A stretch of 64,000 nucleotides of DNA from Pseudomonas frederiksbergensis (GCF_001874645.1 NZ_CP017887.1:124001-188000); one strand, 5' to 3'; positions 26,142 to 33,938 are shown, counted from the first letter of the stretch. The notes: generated by a model from the letters alone, not told the origin. A program made the numbers and translations.

Positions 26142-26489
26142 CTAGCCCCCAGCGCCGTCCGAGATGGCCCGCAAGAAGGCTTCGGCGCGGGCGATCACCG
26201 GATTGACCGTGGCCGAAACGTCCACCTCGGATCTGATGCTGACAAATCGACCGGGATAGTCAGGTTCCCCGCTGGCATCCGTCAGATACGTGATGATGTC
26301 CAGCAAGTCGCTCACAAGCTCGCCGGCAGCCGCCGTATTATCTAGTTCAGCGGCGACCACTTCGGCGCCGCACTGGGAACAACCCGTCCTGATTTCCGAC
26401 GCAGATCCGTCCAGATGCACCTGACCGGTGTGGCCGCATATGGCACAGTCGTATACATACAGCGCGGTCTGATTGCTTCGTGTCGACAT
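26142..26489 (-). CDS. Zinc-ribbon protein, 115 aa
   Basis: Two CxxC pairs (YDCAICGHTG near residue 15 and TGCSQCGAE near 36) form a small zinc ribbon at the N-terminus. The remaining 70 residues are helical. Such proteins often serve as regulators or adaptors; no partner can be named. AGGAAATTCACC precedes the ATG, the array's shared ribosome-site style. Confidence 0.65.
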   Translation of the reverse strand: MSTRSNQTALYVYDCAICGHTGQVHLDGSASEIRTGCSQCGAEVVAAELDNTAAAGELVSDLLDIITYLTDASGEPDYPGRFVSIRSEVDVSATVNPVIARAEAFLRAISDGAGG

Positions 26490-26499
26490 GGTGAATTTC

Positions 26500-26874
26500 C
26501 TAGTCGGGCTGGTTGCCGCCGAGAACTATGGTGTGGCGTGCCTCAGAAACATCCACCGTTCCAAGGCGCCCATCCTGATAACGCACATCAACATTGATGG
26601 GCGGGGATGATTCGCTCTCTGCTGGCCATGGCACAGCGGCTGCGTGTTCAGCCTCGATTTCCAGCAGTTCGGCTTTCGCCTCGGTTCCAATACCACTGTC
26701 GGAAATGTGGCCAAGCTCAAGCAACGCGAAAAGAGCCCCATGATCGCCCATGTAATCGGCCTCGGCCTCTTCGCTATTATCCCCTGCACTGTGCGCTTCG
26801 TAGTAACTGAGCACAGAGTTCAGGTGCGAACGCGCCAGATTGATGAGAGTGTTTTCCAGCTTGGTCATGCTCAT
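26500..26874 (-). CDS. Hypothetical acidic protein, 124 aa
   Basis: No family is recognised. An N-terminal helix (LENTLINLARSHLNSVLSYYEAHSAG), an acidic stretch (EEAEADYMGD), then helices and a beta-rich C-terminus (VDVRYQDGRLGTVDVSEA). GGAAA lies seven bases before the ATG at 26874; the frame extends to 26928 without support. Part of the small-gene array. Confidence 0.6.
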   Translation of the reverse strand: MSMTKLENTLINLARSHLNSVLSYYEAHSAGDNSEEAEADYMGDHGALFALLELGHISDSGIGTEAKAELLEIEAEHAAAVPWPAESESSPPINVDVRYQDGRLGTVDVSEARHTIVLGGNQPD

Positions 26875-26890
26875 TGGGTAATTTCCGAGG

Positions 26891-27166
26891 TCAATTACTG
26901 GTGGAAGATGGACGCTGCTCACCAACAAGCGGTTGCCAACTCAGTACCCGAAAGTTGGAACAGCCAAACGTGTTGCTGTGCTGCTCGGCCAGCCATTGCT
27001 CGATACCTTCCAGATCGCTGGCATACTCGATTTCCACCGGAAACCCAATGGTGATGCGGGCATGACGCTCGACTGTCTTGAGGCTTTCGCTGGCCATTAC
27101 ACTTTCAATTGTTCCCGGCCCAGGGACGATCACGTCAAAGCAATAGTGCAGACTGTAGTGGGGCAT
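26891..27166 (-). CDS. Small hypothetical protein, 91 aa
   Basis: No family is recognised. Alpha/beta pattern (HYCFDVIVPGPGTIE, KTVERHARITIGFPVEIEYASDLEGIEQWL). The ATG at 27166 is chosen over a GTG at 27175 because AAGGAG is then eight bases away rather than three. Part of the small-gene array. Confidence 0.6.
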   Translation of the reverse strand: MPHYSLHYCFDVIVPGPGTIESVMASESLKTVERHARITIGFPVEIEYASDLEGIEQWLAEQHSNTFGCSNFRVLSWQPLVGEQRPSSTSN

Positions 27167-27223
27167 GGCATTCACTCCTTAGTTTCTTTGTAGACGCGAC
27201 AACCGCGCTTCACCTACGGCCTT

Positions 27224-27241
27224 AGCCCGCGACGGCGGGCT
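27224..27241. other. AGCCC/GGGCT hairpin in the array
   Basis: AGCCCGC 27224-27230 pairs with GCGGGCT 27235-27241 around a four-base loop, followed on the plus strand by GCAGCGAATTCC. It resembles the terminal hairpin of the structured leaders, without the long stem, and lies before the gene starting at 27166. Confidence 0.5.
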
Positions 27242-27274
27242 TGAGGGTGCAGCGAATTCCTCGAAGATTTCCCG

Positions 27275-27754
27275 TTACATCTTCACTGCGCAAATGAATT
27301 GGCCCGTTTTGTAGGTAGTCGAGGCGGGGTCTAAAGGTTTCATATCCTTGAGCGTCCAGATTTGCTTGGTGCGATCAAAATCCCCGACGGATGTCATAAG
27401 CGGGACCATATCACTGTCAAAAATCATCTGACTTGCGGTTCCCCAACTGAGGTCGTTGCAATTGACCATAACGTCAGAAACTGTCGATGCTGCGGAGCGT
27501 CCATCCCCTAACGGAACCGGAGGCGTAAAGGTCGTCTTCACGAACGCGGTCCGGTAGTTCCCCCTAATCAACTTAATGCTATTTTTCACCACATACTCAG
27601 TTGTAATCGCTGCCTCGAAACCGTCCGAATCGTCTTTCCCGGTGGACGTTTGAGTCCAAGAGCCAGCGGCGCTGGCGAACGAGGTGATGCCGCACAACAC
27701 AGCGATTGCCAAAACATTCTTAGAAAACATCGGTACGCTCATGAGATTCGGCAT
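27275..27754 (-). CDS. Exported protein, Adhesin_E-like, 159 aa
   Basis: A signal peptide (SKNVLAIAVLCGITSFASA) is followed by a compact beta-rich domain with two Cys (MVNCNDLSW and QFICAVKM) likely joined by a disulphide. The repeated strand pattern (W-T-Q-T-S, SIKLIRGNYRTAFVKTTF, KQIWTLKDMKPLD) resembles small surface-adhesin-E type domains, at moderate certainty. It is the only clearly exported member of the array. Starts at 27754 or 27742 are both possible. Confidence 0.65.
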   Translation of the reverse strand: MPNLMSVPMFSKNVLAIAVLCGITSFASAAGSWTQTSTGKDDSDGFEAAITTEYVVKNSIKLIRGNYRTAFVKTTFTPPVPLGDGRSAASTVSDVMVNCNDLSWGTASQMIFDSDMVPLMTSVGDFDRTKQIWTLKDMKPLDPASTTYKTGQFICAVKM

Positions 27755-27797
27755 CTGTCTTCGCGGACGCGAAAATCGCGCCGCTCCTACTGCCTCG

Positions 27798-27816
27798 GCC
27801 CAGCAATGGCTGGGCT
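27798..27816. other. GCCCAGC/GCTGGGC hairpin in the array
   Basis: A seven-base GC stem around a short loop in the gap before the exported protein gene. Without a T-run it is not a clear terminator; it may belong to the same hairpin family as 27224. Confidence 0.4.
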
Positions 27817-27858
27817 TGGGCGTTCCTTGGATTTTCCTTGAGAGATTGATGCTCCGGC

Positions 27859-28167
27859 TTACTTGTCGTAATCAACCATTACGGAGGCGGGGAAAGCGAC
27901 GTTATGAGCAAGGTCACAGAGGTAGCGCTTCCATTCCTGCCAGCCGGGTGTACCGCCGCCAGACTGGATGATCAGATCTGCTTCATGGTGACAAGTCTTA
28001 CCATCAATGCTGCCTTTGTGGACATGTAGGGTCTTCACACGCTCTCCATTTGGACGGAAGCTTTCAAATACGACGGCTGCTTTGCCAGCGTCTTCAATGC
28101 GTTCGCCGCATACGTCACAAAACAGCATCGGTGTGCTGTGACCGTCCACCATTTGAATTTCGACCAT
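27859..28167 (-). CDS. Hypothetical zinc-finger-like protein, 102 aa
   Basis: CDVCGERIED near residue 17 and a later KTCHHEAD near 57 give C-x2-C and C-H-H clusters that could bind zinc. The HVHKGSIDG segment adds another His pair. No family is recognised. GGAGGA lies nine bases before the ATG. Confidence 0.6.
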   Translation of the reverse strand: MVEIQMVDGHSTPMLFCDVCGERIEDAGKAAVVFESFRPNGERVKTLHVHKGSIDGKTCHHEADLIIQSGGGTPGWQEWKRYLCDLAHNVAFPASVMVDYDK

Positions 28168-28223
28168 CGTATGAGTCCTCCGGCTACCGGCCGTATCGGT
28201 GACACCACCGGGCGCCTACTTTC

Positions 28224-28763
28224 CTACCAGTCCGAACGGTTTAGGCGGTACGTGCCTGGAAGGGAGTCTTTAGCGTTCCGCAATTTAGCCTCGGCCTCTT
28301 CTTGGTCATCCGCTCGGTCAATGGCAAGCCAGTCACCATTCAGTTGACGCTCTTCAACAAACCAGACCGGCTCGACTGCTTGAGCATTTTTGCCCGAAGT
28401 CGATTTTCCATCGCCGCCCTTGGGGTAAAGCCGTTCCAACTGCGTTACGTCCTGAGTGATTATCACAAGACGCGGCGGAAACTTTTTGAGTACCAGTGCC
28501 GCTGCTTCGGCAAATGCGTCTTTAGGAGCGACCTGGTTATGTTCGATGGACGCCTTGATATCGACGCACGCGTTCTCGTTGATTACCCACACAGGCAACT
28601 CCATCAAAGCAAGTAGACCTGCCTCGCTTTCCTTGGCCCACGCCAGCACATCGTCGATGGTTTTCAGGTGCCCACCTTCGATGGCCATTTTCAGATCGCA
28701 CGCCTCGTACATACGGCCTGCCATTTCGCTCTTGTCGTCCGCCTCTGGCGTTCTCAATTTCAT
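28224..28763 (-). CDS. Hypothetical protein, 179 aa
   Basis: No family is recognised. Helical first part (KSEMAGRMYEACDLKMAIEGG), an alpha/beta middle (PPRLVIITQDVTQLERLYPKGGDG) and a Trp-containing C-terminus. AAGGAAAAAG precedes the ATG at 28763. The same frame runs upstream through the whole structured leader copy C to 28907, which is taken as leader rather than protein. Confidence 0.6.
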   Translation of the reverse strand: MKLRTPEADDKSEMAGRMYEACDLKMAIEGGHLKTIDDVLAWAKESEAGLLALMELPVWVINENACVDIKASIEHNQVAPKDAFAEAAALVLKKFPPRLVIITQDVTQLERLYPKGGDGKSTSGKNAQAVEPVWFVEERQLNGDWLAIDRADDQEEAEAKLRNAKDSLPGTYRLNRSDW

Positions 28764-28787
28764 CACTTTTTCCTTTGACTCGTAGCT

Positions 28788-28892
28788 GCATTGGTAGAGC
28801 GGTCTGGTCTGACGTTTGATTTCCATCTGACGGCGTGGCCATCGCTGGCAATCGGTACTCCAGACCGCTCTCCAATGCAGCCCCGTGGGGCT
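28788..28892 (-). ncRNA. Structured leader element, copy C
   Basis: The longest copy: arms 28788-28807 and 28860-28878 pair over 19 bases with one bulge, then hairpin 28879-28892 (AGCCCC/GGGGCT) and GGTCGGATTTTCC on the plus strand. The inner arm (GGTCTGG/CCAGACC) differs from copies A and B yet still pairs. It precedes the gene starting at 28763. Confidence 0.65.
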
Positions 28893-28909
28893 GGTCGGAT
28901 TTTCCATGA

Positions 28910-29167
28910 TTACGCAGGAGTTTTAGAGAATGCCGAAATCCAAGAATGAGCGATGAGCCAGACAAGGAGAACGGCAACGGTTCCGGCAATCAAACCGGCG
29001 ATCATCTTGCTTTTGAAGACCCGCCATTCTTCATGCTGCACCTGCTTGTCCATCAGTTCCCGGCAAAGCCGTATTTCATCACCCGTAGCCTCACCCTGCC
29101 GCCACTTCTCGCGTAACTCTGGAATCTGCAAAAATAGGTCCTGATGTACTCGTTTCATGTTCGCCAT
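28910..29167 (-). CDS. Small tail-anchored membrane protein, 85 aa
   Basis: A charged helical N-terminal half (DLFLQIPELREKWRQGEATGDEIRLCRELMD) followed by one membrane segment (MIAGLIAGTVAVLLVWLIAH) near the C-terminus. No family is recognised. GAGGAAAT precedes the ATG. It is the only clear integral membrane protein among the array genes. Confidence 0.6.
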   Translation of the reverse strand: MANMKRVHQDLFLQIPELREKWRQGEATGDEIRLCRELMDKQVQHEEWRVFKSKMIAGLIAGTVAVLLVWLIAHSWISAFSKTPA

Positions 29168-29179
29168 ATATTTCCTCGA

Positions 29180-29356
29180 TCAAGTCAGGGTGACGACAGG
29201 ACCACCCATACGGTCGATCAGAACCGCACTATCCGAGGCTGTTACGGATGCAACCGGGCCAGCCATTTCATCCTGGGAGTGGTCGTGGTCCTGAATGACG
29301 ACTTCAGCGTCAGGGTTCATCTTTTTCAGCTTGCCGATCAACTCTTTGACTTTCAT
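29180..29356 (-). CDS. Small protein, 58 aa
   Basis: The pattern MKVKELIGKLKKMNPDAEVVIQDHDHS is a familiar one for short proteins on phages and plasmids (a helix, then a strand ending in an acidic/His loop), but no function is known to me. The ATG at 29356 lies just after GGTAGG; the longer frame to 29416 is unsupported. Confidence 0.6.
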   Translation of the reverse strand: MKVKELIGKLKKMNPDAEVVIQDHDHSQDEMAGPVASVTASDSAVLIDRMGGPVVTLT

Positions 29357-29373
29357 GTGGCCTACCTTTCCCA

Positions 29374-29562
29374 TCAATGCGAGATACGGGAAATAATCGC
29401 TTCCCAACCGGGCCAATCACTGGTGCCAAAATCTCCGCTGCCAGTGACATTTGTTTTTTCCCACTCGGCCAACGCGACTTTTTCCTGCTTGCTCATGACC
29501 GTAGCCGCCTTAATGATTCGCTCAAAACGTGCTATCTGAGCGTCGATGCTTTCGTTTGTCAT
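29374..29562 (-). CDS. Small hypothetical protein, 62 aa
   Basis: No family is recognised. Helical first half, Trp-rich end (TSDWPGWEAIISRI). GGGAATTT precedes the ATG. Member of the array, 12 bases from its upstream neighbour. Confidence 0.5.
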   Translation of the reverse strand: MTNESIDAQIARFERIIKAATVMSKQEKVALAEWEKTNVTGSGDFGTSDWPGWEAIISRISH

Positions 29563-29574
29563 GCTGAAATTCCC

Positions 29575-29841
29575 TCAACTTTTGAGTGCGAACATAGGGT
29601 GCAAAATTTCGCGCATACCGCTCGCGTCACAAGCACGAATGTAGCCGTCATGCTTGAAAAGCTCTGAGCGGCGCGCTGCATCCAACACCGCTTTGATCTT
29701 GTTCAACGGATGCATTACTCGACCCGCTGACCGCTGATAGGCAGAGATACACAAGTCAGGATCACCCGCCCAAGCGCTGTTTGCCTTGCGCTCTAGCATT
29801 TCATCCCGTAGGTGTTCGGCTAGGGTCAATTTCTTTGCCAT
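29575..29841 (-). CDS. Small hypothetical protein, 88 aa
   Basis: No family is recognised. Basic N-terminus (MAKKLTLAEHLRDEMLERKAN), helical throughout, with two Cys. AGGAAACGTGCC precedes the ATG. Member of the array. Confidence 0.55.
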   Translation of the reverse strand: MAKKLTLAEHLRDEMLERKANSAWAGDPDLCISAYQRSAGRVMHPLNKIKAVLDAARRSELFKHDGYIRACDASGMREILHPMFALKS

Positions 29842-29855
29842 GGCACGTTTCCTAT

Positions 29856-30164
29856 TTATTTTGACTGCCGCTCCATAGCGCGCCGATTCAGGTCAATCCG
29901 AGAGCAATAGTCCAGCAAGTCGCTGGCCTGCTGGTAAGTCAGTTCGTCGCGTTGCCCTGCCGCCTCAATGAATCCTCGGCATCGCCCAAACCGGTAATTA
30001 CGATCCGTTCCCGCTGTGGCAAGACGGTGCAACTCCATCGCCAGACCATCAGCGCAGCGCTCGGACAAGCTTTCAACAAGAGAACGCGCCTCTGCGGTCA
30101 AACTGGCCCACGCGATGACAAGTTCGGAGCGGTAGTTTTTAGAAGAAGGGGTCATGTTTTCCAT
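29856..30164 (-). CDS. Small hypothetical protein, 102 aa
   Basis: No family is recognised. Entirely helical with conserved-looking YRFGRCRGFIEAAG and a C-terminal RRAMERQ. AGGAAACGCGCA precedes the ATG. Member of the array. Confidence 0.55.
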   Translation of the reverse strand: MENMTPSSKNYRSELVIAWASLTAEARSLVESLSERCADGLAMELHRLATAGTDRNYRFGRCRGFIEAAGQRDELTYQQASDLLDYCSRIDLNRRAMERQSK

Positions 30165-30174
30165 TGCGCGTTTC

Positions 30175-30360
30175 CTATGACTGAGGATGATCAGCGCGGG
30201 CTACCGCGTTGAAACCGTACACCTCATGCCCAATGTCATCGCTTACGGCATGCAACCACTGAAAGGCACCTTCGTCCCAAAGCAAATCGCCTGACTGCAC
30301 CTTTGCATTTTTGTCGTCTTCACCGACAAGGGTGAATCCGGCAGGGGCATCTACATTCAT
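30175..30360 (-). CDS. Small hypothetical protein, 61 aa
   Basis: No family is recognised. The pattern GFTLVGEDDKNAKVQSGDLLWDEG... is a small beta-rich fold seen in short phage-type proteins. AGGAAAATCGAAC precedes the ATG. Member of the array. Confidence 0.55.
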   Translation of the reverse strand: MNVDAPAGFTLVGEDDKNAKVQSGDLLWDEGAFQWLHAVSDDIGHEVYGFNAVARADHPQS

Positions 30361-30371
30361 GTTCGATTTTC

Positions 30372-30560
30372 CTACATCAATTTGAGTTCACGCGCAGCCT
30401 CGGCCCAGGCCCAAGATTCGCGCTGTCCCCAACCAGTAACCTTGCGCGAATTGGGTGTAATCAAAATCTTGTATCGCACCTTCCCACCCGCAAATGTCCC
30501 AGTCTCTTTCACCGCTGTTGCTTCGGGATATTCACGAATGACCAAATCCTTCGCTTTCAT
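30372..30560 (-). CDS. Small hypothetical protein, 62 aa
   Basis: No family is recognised. Opens with KAKDLVIREYPEATAV and closes with WGQRESWAWAEAAREL, a strand-strand-helix pattern. AGGAAAATCCGC precedes the ATG. Member of the array. Confidence 0.55.
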   Translation of the reverse strand: MKAKDLVIREYPEATAVKETGTFAGGKVRYKILITPNSRKVTGWGQRESWAWAEAARELKLM

Positions 30561-30570
30561 GCGGATTTTC

Positions 30571-30741
30571 CTATGCGTCTGGAGTCGTGTTGCGAACCTG
30601 CGCTGCGAGCCACTGCTTGCGCTTTTTCAGCGCATCCCCGCCGATCACCAAGGCATCCCATTTGTAACCCGCGCTCGATGCCCATGCAGCGGTGCAGGAG
30701 CCTTCAAGAATCATCTGTTCAATCGTTACCGGCGTTTTCAT
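30571..30741 (-). CDS. Very small protein, 56 aa
   Basis: Found by translating the gap between 30560 and 30756. It starts KTPVTIEQMILEG and ends with a basic helix (DALKKRKQWLAAQVRN). GGGAAAAGCGCC precedes the ATG, and spacing to both neighbours (10 and 14 bases) equals that elsewhere in the array, which supports it as a real gene. Confidence 0.6.
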   Translation of the reverse strand: MKTPVTIEQMILEGSCTAAWASSAGYKWDALVIGGDALKKRKQWLAAQVRNTTPDA

Positions 30742-30755
30742 GGCGCTTTTCCCTG

Positions 30756-31103
30756 TTATTCAAAGAGTGCTTGGACGCGGGCCAGCACATCGTCAATCAC
30801 CACCTCGGGAACAGACTCAACGCGCTTGGCGCCTCGTGCCTCAAGGTCAACGGTGCGGATCTGGTTACACAGAACAACGCCCTGTGTCTCGGTGCCTGAA
30901 CCGCTCAACGGCACCGCAAAACCGGCATACCGGGCAAAGTCGCCGCCCTGTGTGATCGGTGCAATCACTGCGAGCCCCGAGGCGTTGTAGGCCGCAGTCG
31001 TGAGAATCAGCGCCGGACGAAAATCGCCCTGCTGCTCACGGCCAGCAGTTGGATTCAGGTTCAGGCGCACAATGTCGGCCCGGTTGAATTTGGCTCGCTT
31101 CAC
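30756..31103 (-). CDS. mazF: MazF/PemK-family endoribonuclease toxin
   Basis: Toxin half of a type II toxin-antitoxin pair; family members cut mRNA at short sequences. The MazF fold is visible in ADIVRLNLNPTAGREQQGDFRPALILT (about 9-35) with the G-x-E-Q-x-G-x-R-P core, and in VVLCNQIRTVDLEARG near 80. The ATG overlaps the stop of the upstream antitoxin gene by four bases (ATGA), the usual coupled layout. The 115-residue length fits. Likely stabilises the element. Confidence 0.9.
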   Translation of the reverse strand: MKRAKFNRADIVRLNLNPTAGREQQGDFRPALILTTAAYNASGLAVIAPITQGGDFARYAGFAVPLSGSGTETQGVVLCNQIRTVDLEARGAKRVESVPEVVIDDVLARVQALFE

Positions 31104-31360
31104 GCTTCACGACCTACAGGCTGCATTGCATTCCAGGCAGCCAGATCAGCGGGTTCCGGTGCGGTTAAATCGCACTGCGCCATCAGGTCGGCCAGCCGGT
31201 AATGCGGCTTTGCTTTCGCAAGCTTGAGAATCAAGGACTCGGTAGCAGCATCAACATCAAGAACCAGAACATCGCCACTGACCAAGCTCATTTGCTTGAG
31301 CACTGCGGACGGCAGACGGATAGCTGCGCTGTTGCCCCACTGCTGAATTTTGACTTGCAT
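31100..31360 (-). CDS. mazE: MazE-type antitoxin
   Basis: An 86-residue AbrB/MazE-type swapped-hairpin DNA-binding protein: VKIQQWGNSAAIRLPSAVLKQMSLVSGD at the N-terminus is the classic pattern. The acidic C-terminus (ADLMAQCDLTAPEPADLAAW) would wrap and neutralise the toxin. GGAGGTG lies seven bases before the ATG at 31360. An inverted repeat upstream is the likely site for autoregulation. Confidence 0.88.
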   Translation of the reverse strand: MQVKIQQWGNSAAIRLPSAVLKQMSLVSGDVLVLDVDAATESLILKLAKAKPHYRLADLMAQCDLTAPEPADLAAWNAMQPVGREA

Positions 31361-31382
31361 GAACACCTCCAGAACGTAGAAA

Positions 31383-31442
31383 CATTGTAGATACTTGCAA
31401 TGTGGTGCGCAAGTGATTTGTATAAACATAGTATCTACAATG
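31383..31442. promoter_or_regulatory. Probable mazEF operator, 13-bp inverted repeat
   Basis: Arms 31383-31395 and 31430-31442 are perfect inverted repeats (CATTGTAGATACT and its complement) 34 bases apart. They span the likely promoter of mazE. A shorter ACTTGC/GCAAGT pair lies inside. MazE-family antitoxins typically repress from such sites. Confidence 0.65.
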
Positions 31443-32105
31443 CCAGTTCATAGGCCCGCCGTATAGTGCCCTGATCCACGGTTAGATAAGGCTTGCTGTG
31501 ATCGAGCTTCGTGTCCGAGAATGGTCTGTACTGTCTCAACGTCGCCGGTTGCGGCCAGGACTTTTGCAGCAAGCGAGCGCCTACCACTGTGAGACGATCC
31601 CAGCTTGATGCCGGCCTGCCTGTAGAGCCTGCTGATGGTCTGTTGGAGCGAATCGCACGCCCGGTAAACCTCCGGCCCACTGTCCAGCTCGCGGTGCTTG
31701 AACGCCAGTTCAAAGGCCTGGCCCTTGTGTGTGGTGACCAGCTTTGAACCTGGGCGCAGGCCCCGGTATTCGTCAGCGCCGGAAAGGCCCCAGCGGCGCT
31801 GCAAGCGAACCTCGATCCAGCCGTCCAGGGCGGCAAGGCATCGAGCATGGGTCAGGTAAACATTGGCGGCAGCCCTTTGTGATGTCTGCACGTAGATACA
31901 CCTCGGGCTTGATGGCTCCGCTGGGGTACAGCACGTCTGCAACCTCCAGCAAGGCCAGCTCGGTGACGCGAATGCCCGTGGTGTGTGTGAGCCACAACAG
32001 CATCACGTCGCGCTCTGGCAGACGGCCAGTGACGGATGCAACGCGGATCAGGTGCTTGAATTGTCCAGGGCGAAGGGATGTTGCGCGGCGGATGGAGGCA
32101 GTCAT
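31435..32105 (-). pseudogene. Tyrosine recombinase remnant, frameshifted
   Basis: Fragments of one XerC/phage-type integrase lie in three frames. The first (to about 31.86 kb) reads ERDVMLLWLTHTTGIRVTELALLEV with the catalytic Arg. A second continues with GQAFELAFKHREL and SSHSGRRSLAAKVLAATGDV, the H-x-x-R box, then QTILGH. A third supplies the C-terminus (LDHSKPYLTVDQGTIRRAYEL) with the catalytic Tyr. Two frame changes and a missing N-terminal part make it non-functional. Its last bases coincide with the right arm of the mazEF repeat, so it may mark how mazEF arrived. Confidence 0.75.
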
Positions 32106-32257
32106 GGGGCTCTCTGTCAGGATTGGTGACGAATCGCGGACGATCCTGAGAGAGGGGGCAGCGGGCCTCCTGAATAGCTTACAGGCCCGCGTGCCGTGGT
32201 GTTCACGGAAAATCGCATAGGGCGTGGTTAGTCGATCCGTGAGGGGCAGTTTTTGAC

Positions 32258-32485
32258 TTATGAAACTGGGGTGTCTTCTGCGCCCCCTAAATACAGACGA
32301 TGCGATTTCGCGATTTCATCAATCATCCTGGGATTTACACCAACCGATTCAGCGATCTCAGGCCAGCGCTTCACTGCCTCGTAAACCTCAGAAATCATCT
32401 TCTTCGCATCGAGCCCTCGGACCTGAGTGGCCACCTCTTCCAGATCCAAAACCTCAAACTTGTCTCGCTTACCGTTTATCGTCAT
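32258..32485 (-). pseudogene. Probable HipA C-terminal remnant, 75 aa
   Basis: The reading contains AVKRWPEIAESVGVNPRMIDEIAKSHRLYL, which resembles the C-terminal tail of HipA-type toxin kinases (W-x-x-x-A-x-x-x-G-V then I-x-x-I-x-x-x-H-R-L). No kinase core is present and the ATG has no ribosome site, so I read it as a truncated remnant, or less likely a small free-standing protein. Confidence 0.4.
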
Positions 32486-32519
32486 CTGGTGACTGCCAAA
32501 CCAAGGCGGGCTTTAGACA

Positions 32520-33002
32520 TCACTGTGAGCGACGATATTCCCAAGGTGCAGTTGGATTATGGTCTCGCCACAAACCAAGCTGATCCCGACGAGCCTTCTC
32601 CTCCAATGCTGGAAGTTTGCTGTCACGGTTGTACCGCGTATACACCCAGGCGAGCCCAGCCTTGACCTGCTCAGCGTTCACGTCCAAGCCGTCAACAGAA
32701 ATCGTACCTACCGTTCGACCGTACTGGTCACGGCCTTGATCAATGACTTCCACTGACTTTCCAGCGACCATTGCGGCCAAATTCTGTTTGGCTTTTTGGC
32801 CGTACGCCTGGCTTTTCTCGGGCGCATCGATACCCGCCAAACGAACACGTATTTTCTCATGCTGATCCGTGAGCACTTCGACAGTGTCCCCATCGAGCAC
32901 CGCTACAGTCAGGCCGTGGAAATTGTCCCCGGCCCAGCCAACCAAAGGACTGCCAAGAGAGGTGCAGAACATCAGGATTGCAAGAGAACGCTTAAAGATC
33001 AT
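32520..33002 (-). CDS. Exported thermonuclease (staphylococcal nuclease family)
   Basis: A 160-residue DNA/RNA nuclease with a signal peptide (to about GWAG, residue 24). The catalytic pattern is complete: VLDGDTVEV, IRVRLAGIDAPEKSQAYGQKA and DQYGRTVG carry the Asp, Arg and Glu residues of the family, followed by NAEQVKAGLAWVY. It should act in the periplasm or outside the cell. Such genes are frequent on conjugative elements. AAGG lies 11 bases before the ATG. Confidence 0.92.
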   Translation of the reverse strand: MIFKRSLAILMFCTSLGSPLVGWAGDNFHGLTVAVLDGDTVEVLTDQHEKIRVRLAGIDAPEKSQAYGQKAKQNLAAMVAGKSVEVIDQGRDQYGRTVGTISVDGLDVNAEQVKAGLAWVYTRYNRDSKLPALEEKARRDQLGLWRDHNPTAPWEYRRSQ

Positions 33003-33059
33003 GGCGAAGGCCTTGAGACTTTGGTCGTGTTGGAAAATGAGCCTGAGGTGCCAAGCATT

Positions 33060-33938
33060 CTAGGTTGACGCTGGTTCGAACAATGGACGCCGACTCTCCC
33101 AGAACTGGGCGTAATCTGGCTCTGATAAATCTCGAACCCAAGGGTTGGACCCAAGACGCTGACTGATTTTTCTTAAAGTCGACTCGAACTGGTCGTAATT
33201 TTCAGAGCAGATCCTAACCTTCACAGCGGACAAGATGCCTGGAGAGACATACCGGCGTTGTAAAACCTCAGCCCTACCCAAGAGTTCATCAAACCATTCT
33301 TCGGGCATACCCGCGGCTGGAAACTCTGCCGAGAAGGAGAGACGCTCAGGATCGCCCGTCAAATCTTCAAACCAGATGCCAAGTTCCCTAACACTGCGCG
33401 CTTGTTCCTGGAAATCAGGCAACGGTGCACTGGTTATCGGGATAATTTTCACCGACATCGCCCCTGCAACAAATCCAGCCTTCTCCAGCGTTTCAGTTTC
33501 TAAGAGAGTCAGGCTGCATCCATCAGGTCGCCGAGCGATGATTTCAATCGCAGGGCGGATAGTGAGGGAACTACTACGTTGTAGATGATTGAGCACATGG
33601 ATCAGATGGGTACTTAATGCCTCCGCATCCGCAATAAGGTCCTTCCCCCAAGAGAAAGGTGGCAGCAAAGACGTGTCAATAATCTCGGAATTACCCGTAA
33701 TCTTGTTCGCCTCGATCTCTATCTTGATGGGGTTATTCACTTGCCTGCGGAAAATGAACGGGCCGACGAACCCCATGCCAAGAGATAAAAAAAGGAGTAC
33801 TGCGAACAGCAGATTATTAGCGCTGTGCAAAACCTCCTGCCCCATGAACTGCATGGGAAAAATCAGGTGAGTAAAATTGTTATCAATGATCCCGGCCAGG
33901 GAAATCAGCATCAACAAAGCAGCACTATATTTCCCCAT
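33060..33938 (-). CDS. Membrane protein with large soluble domain, 292 aa
   Basis: Two hydrophobic segments (about 5-30 and 40-63) followed by a 220-residue soluble domain. The charged NNPIKIEIEANKITG after the second segment marks the start of the soluble part. No family is recognised. Its start overlaps the end of the next upstream gene by 14 bases, so both are probably made from one transcript. Confidence 0.65.
   Translation of the reverse strand: MGKYSAALLMLISLAGIIDNNFTHLIFPMQFMGQEVLHSANNLLFAVLLFLSLGMGFVGPFIFRRQVNNPIKIEIEANKITGNSEIIDTSLLPPFSWGKDLIADAEALSTHLIHVLNHLQRSSSLTIRPAIEIIARRPDGCSLTLLETETLEKAGFVAGAMSVKIIPITSAPLPDFQEQARSVRELGIWFEDLTGDPERLSFSAEFPAAGMPEEWFDELLGRAEVLQRRYVSPGILSAVKVRICSENYDQFESTLRKISQRLGSNPWVRDLSEPDYAQFWESRRPLFEPAST

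Noticed and set aside
28788..28892. TTGGTAGAGC inside the leader elements looks like a tRNA D-arm
   Set aside because: There is no T-arm consensus, anticodon arm or acceptor stem around it, and the bases pair instead into one long stem.
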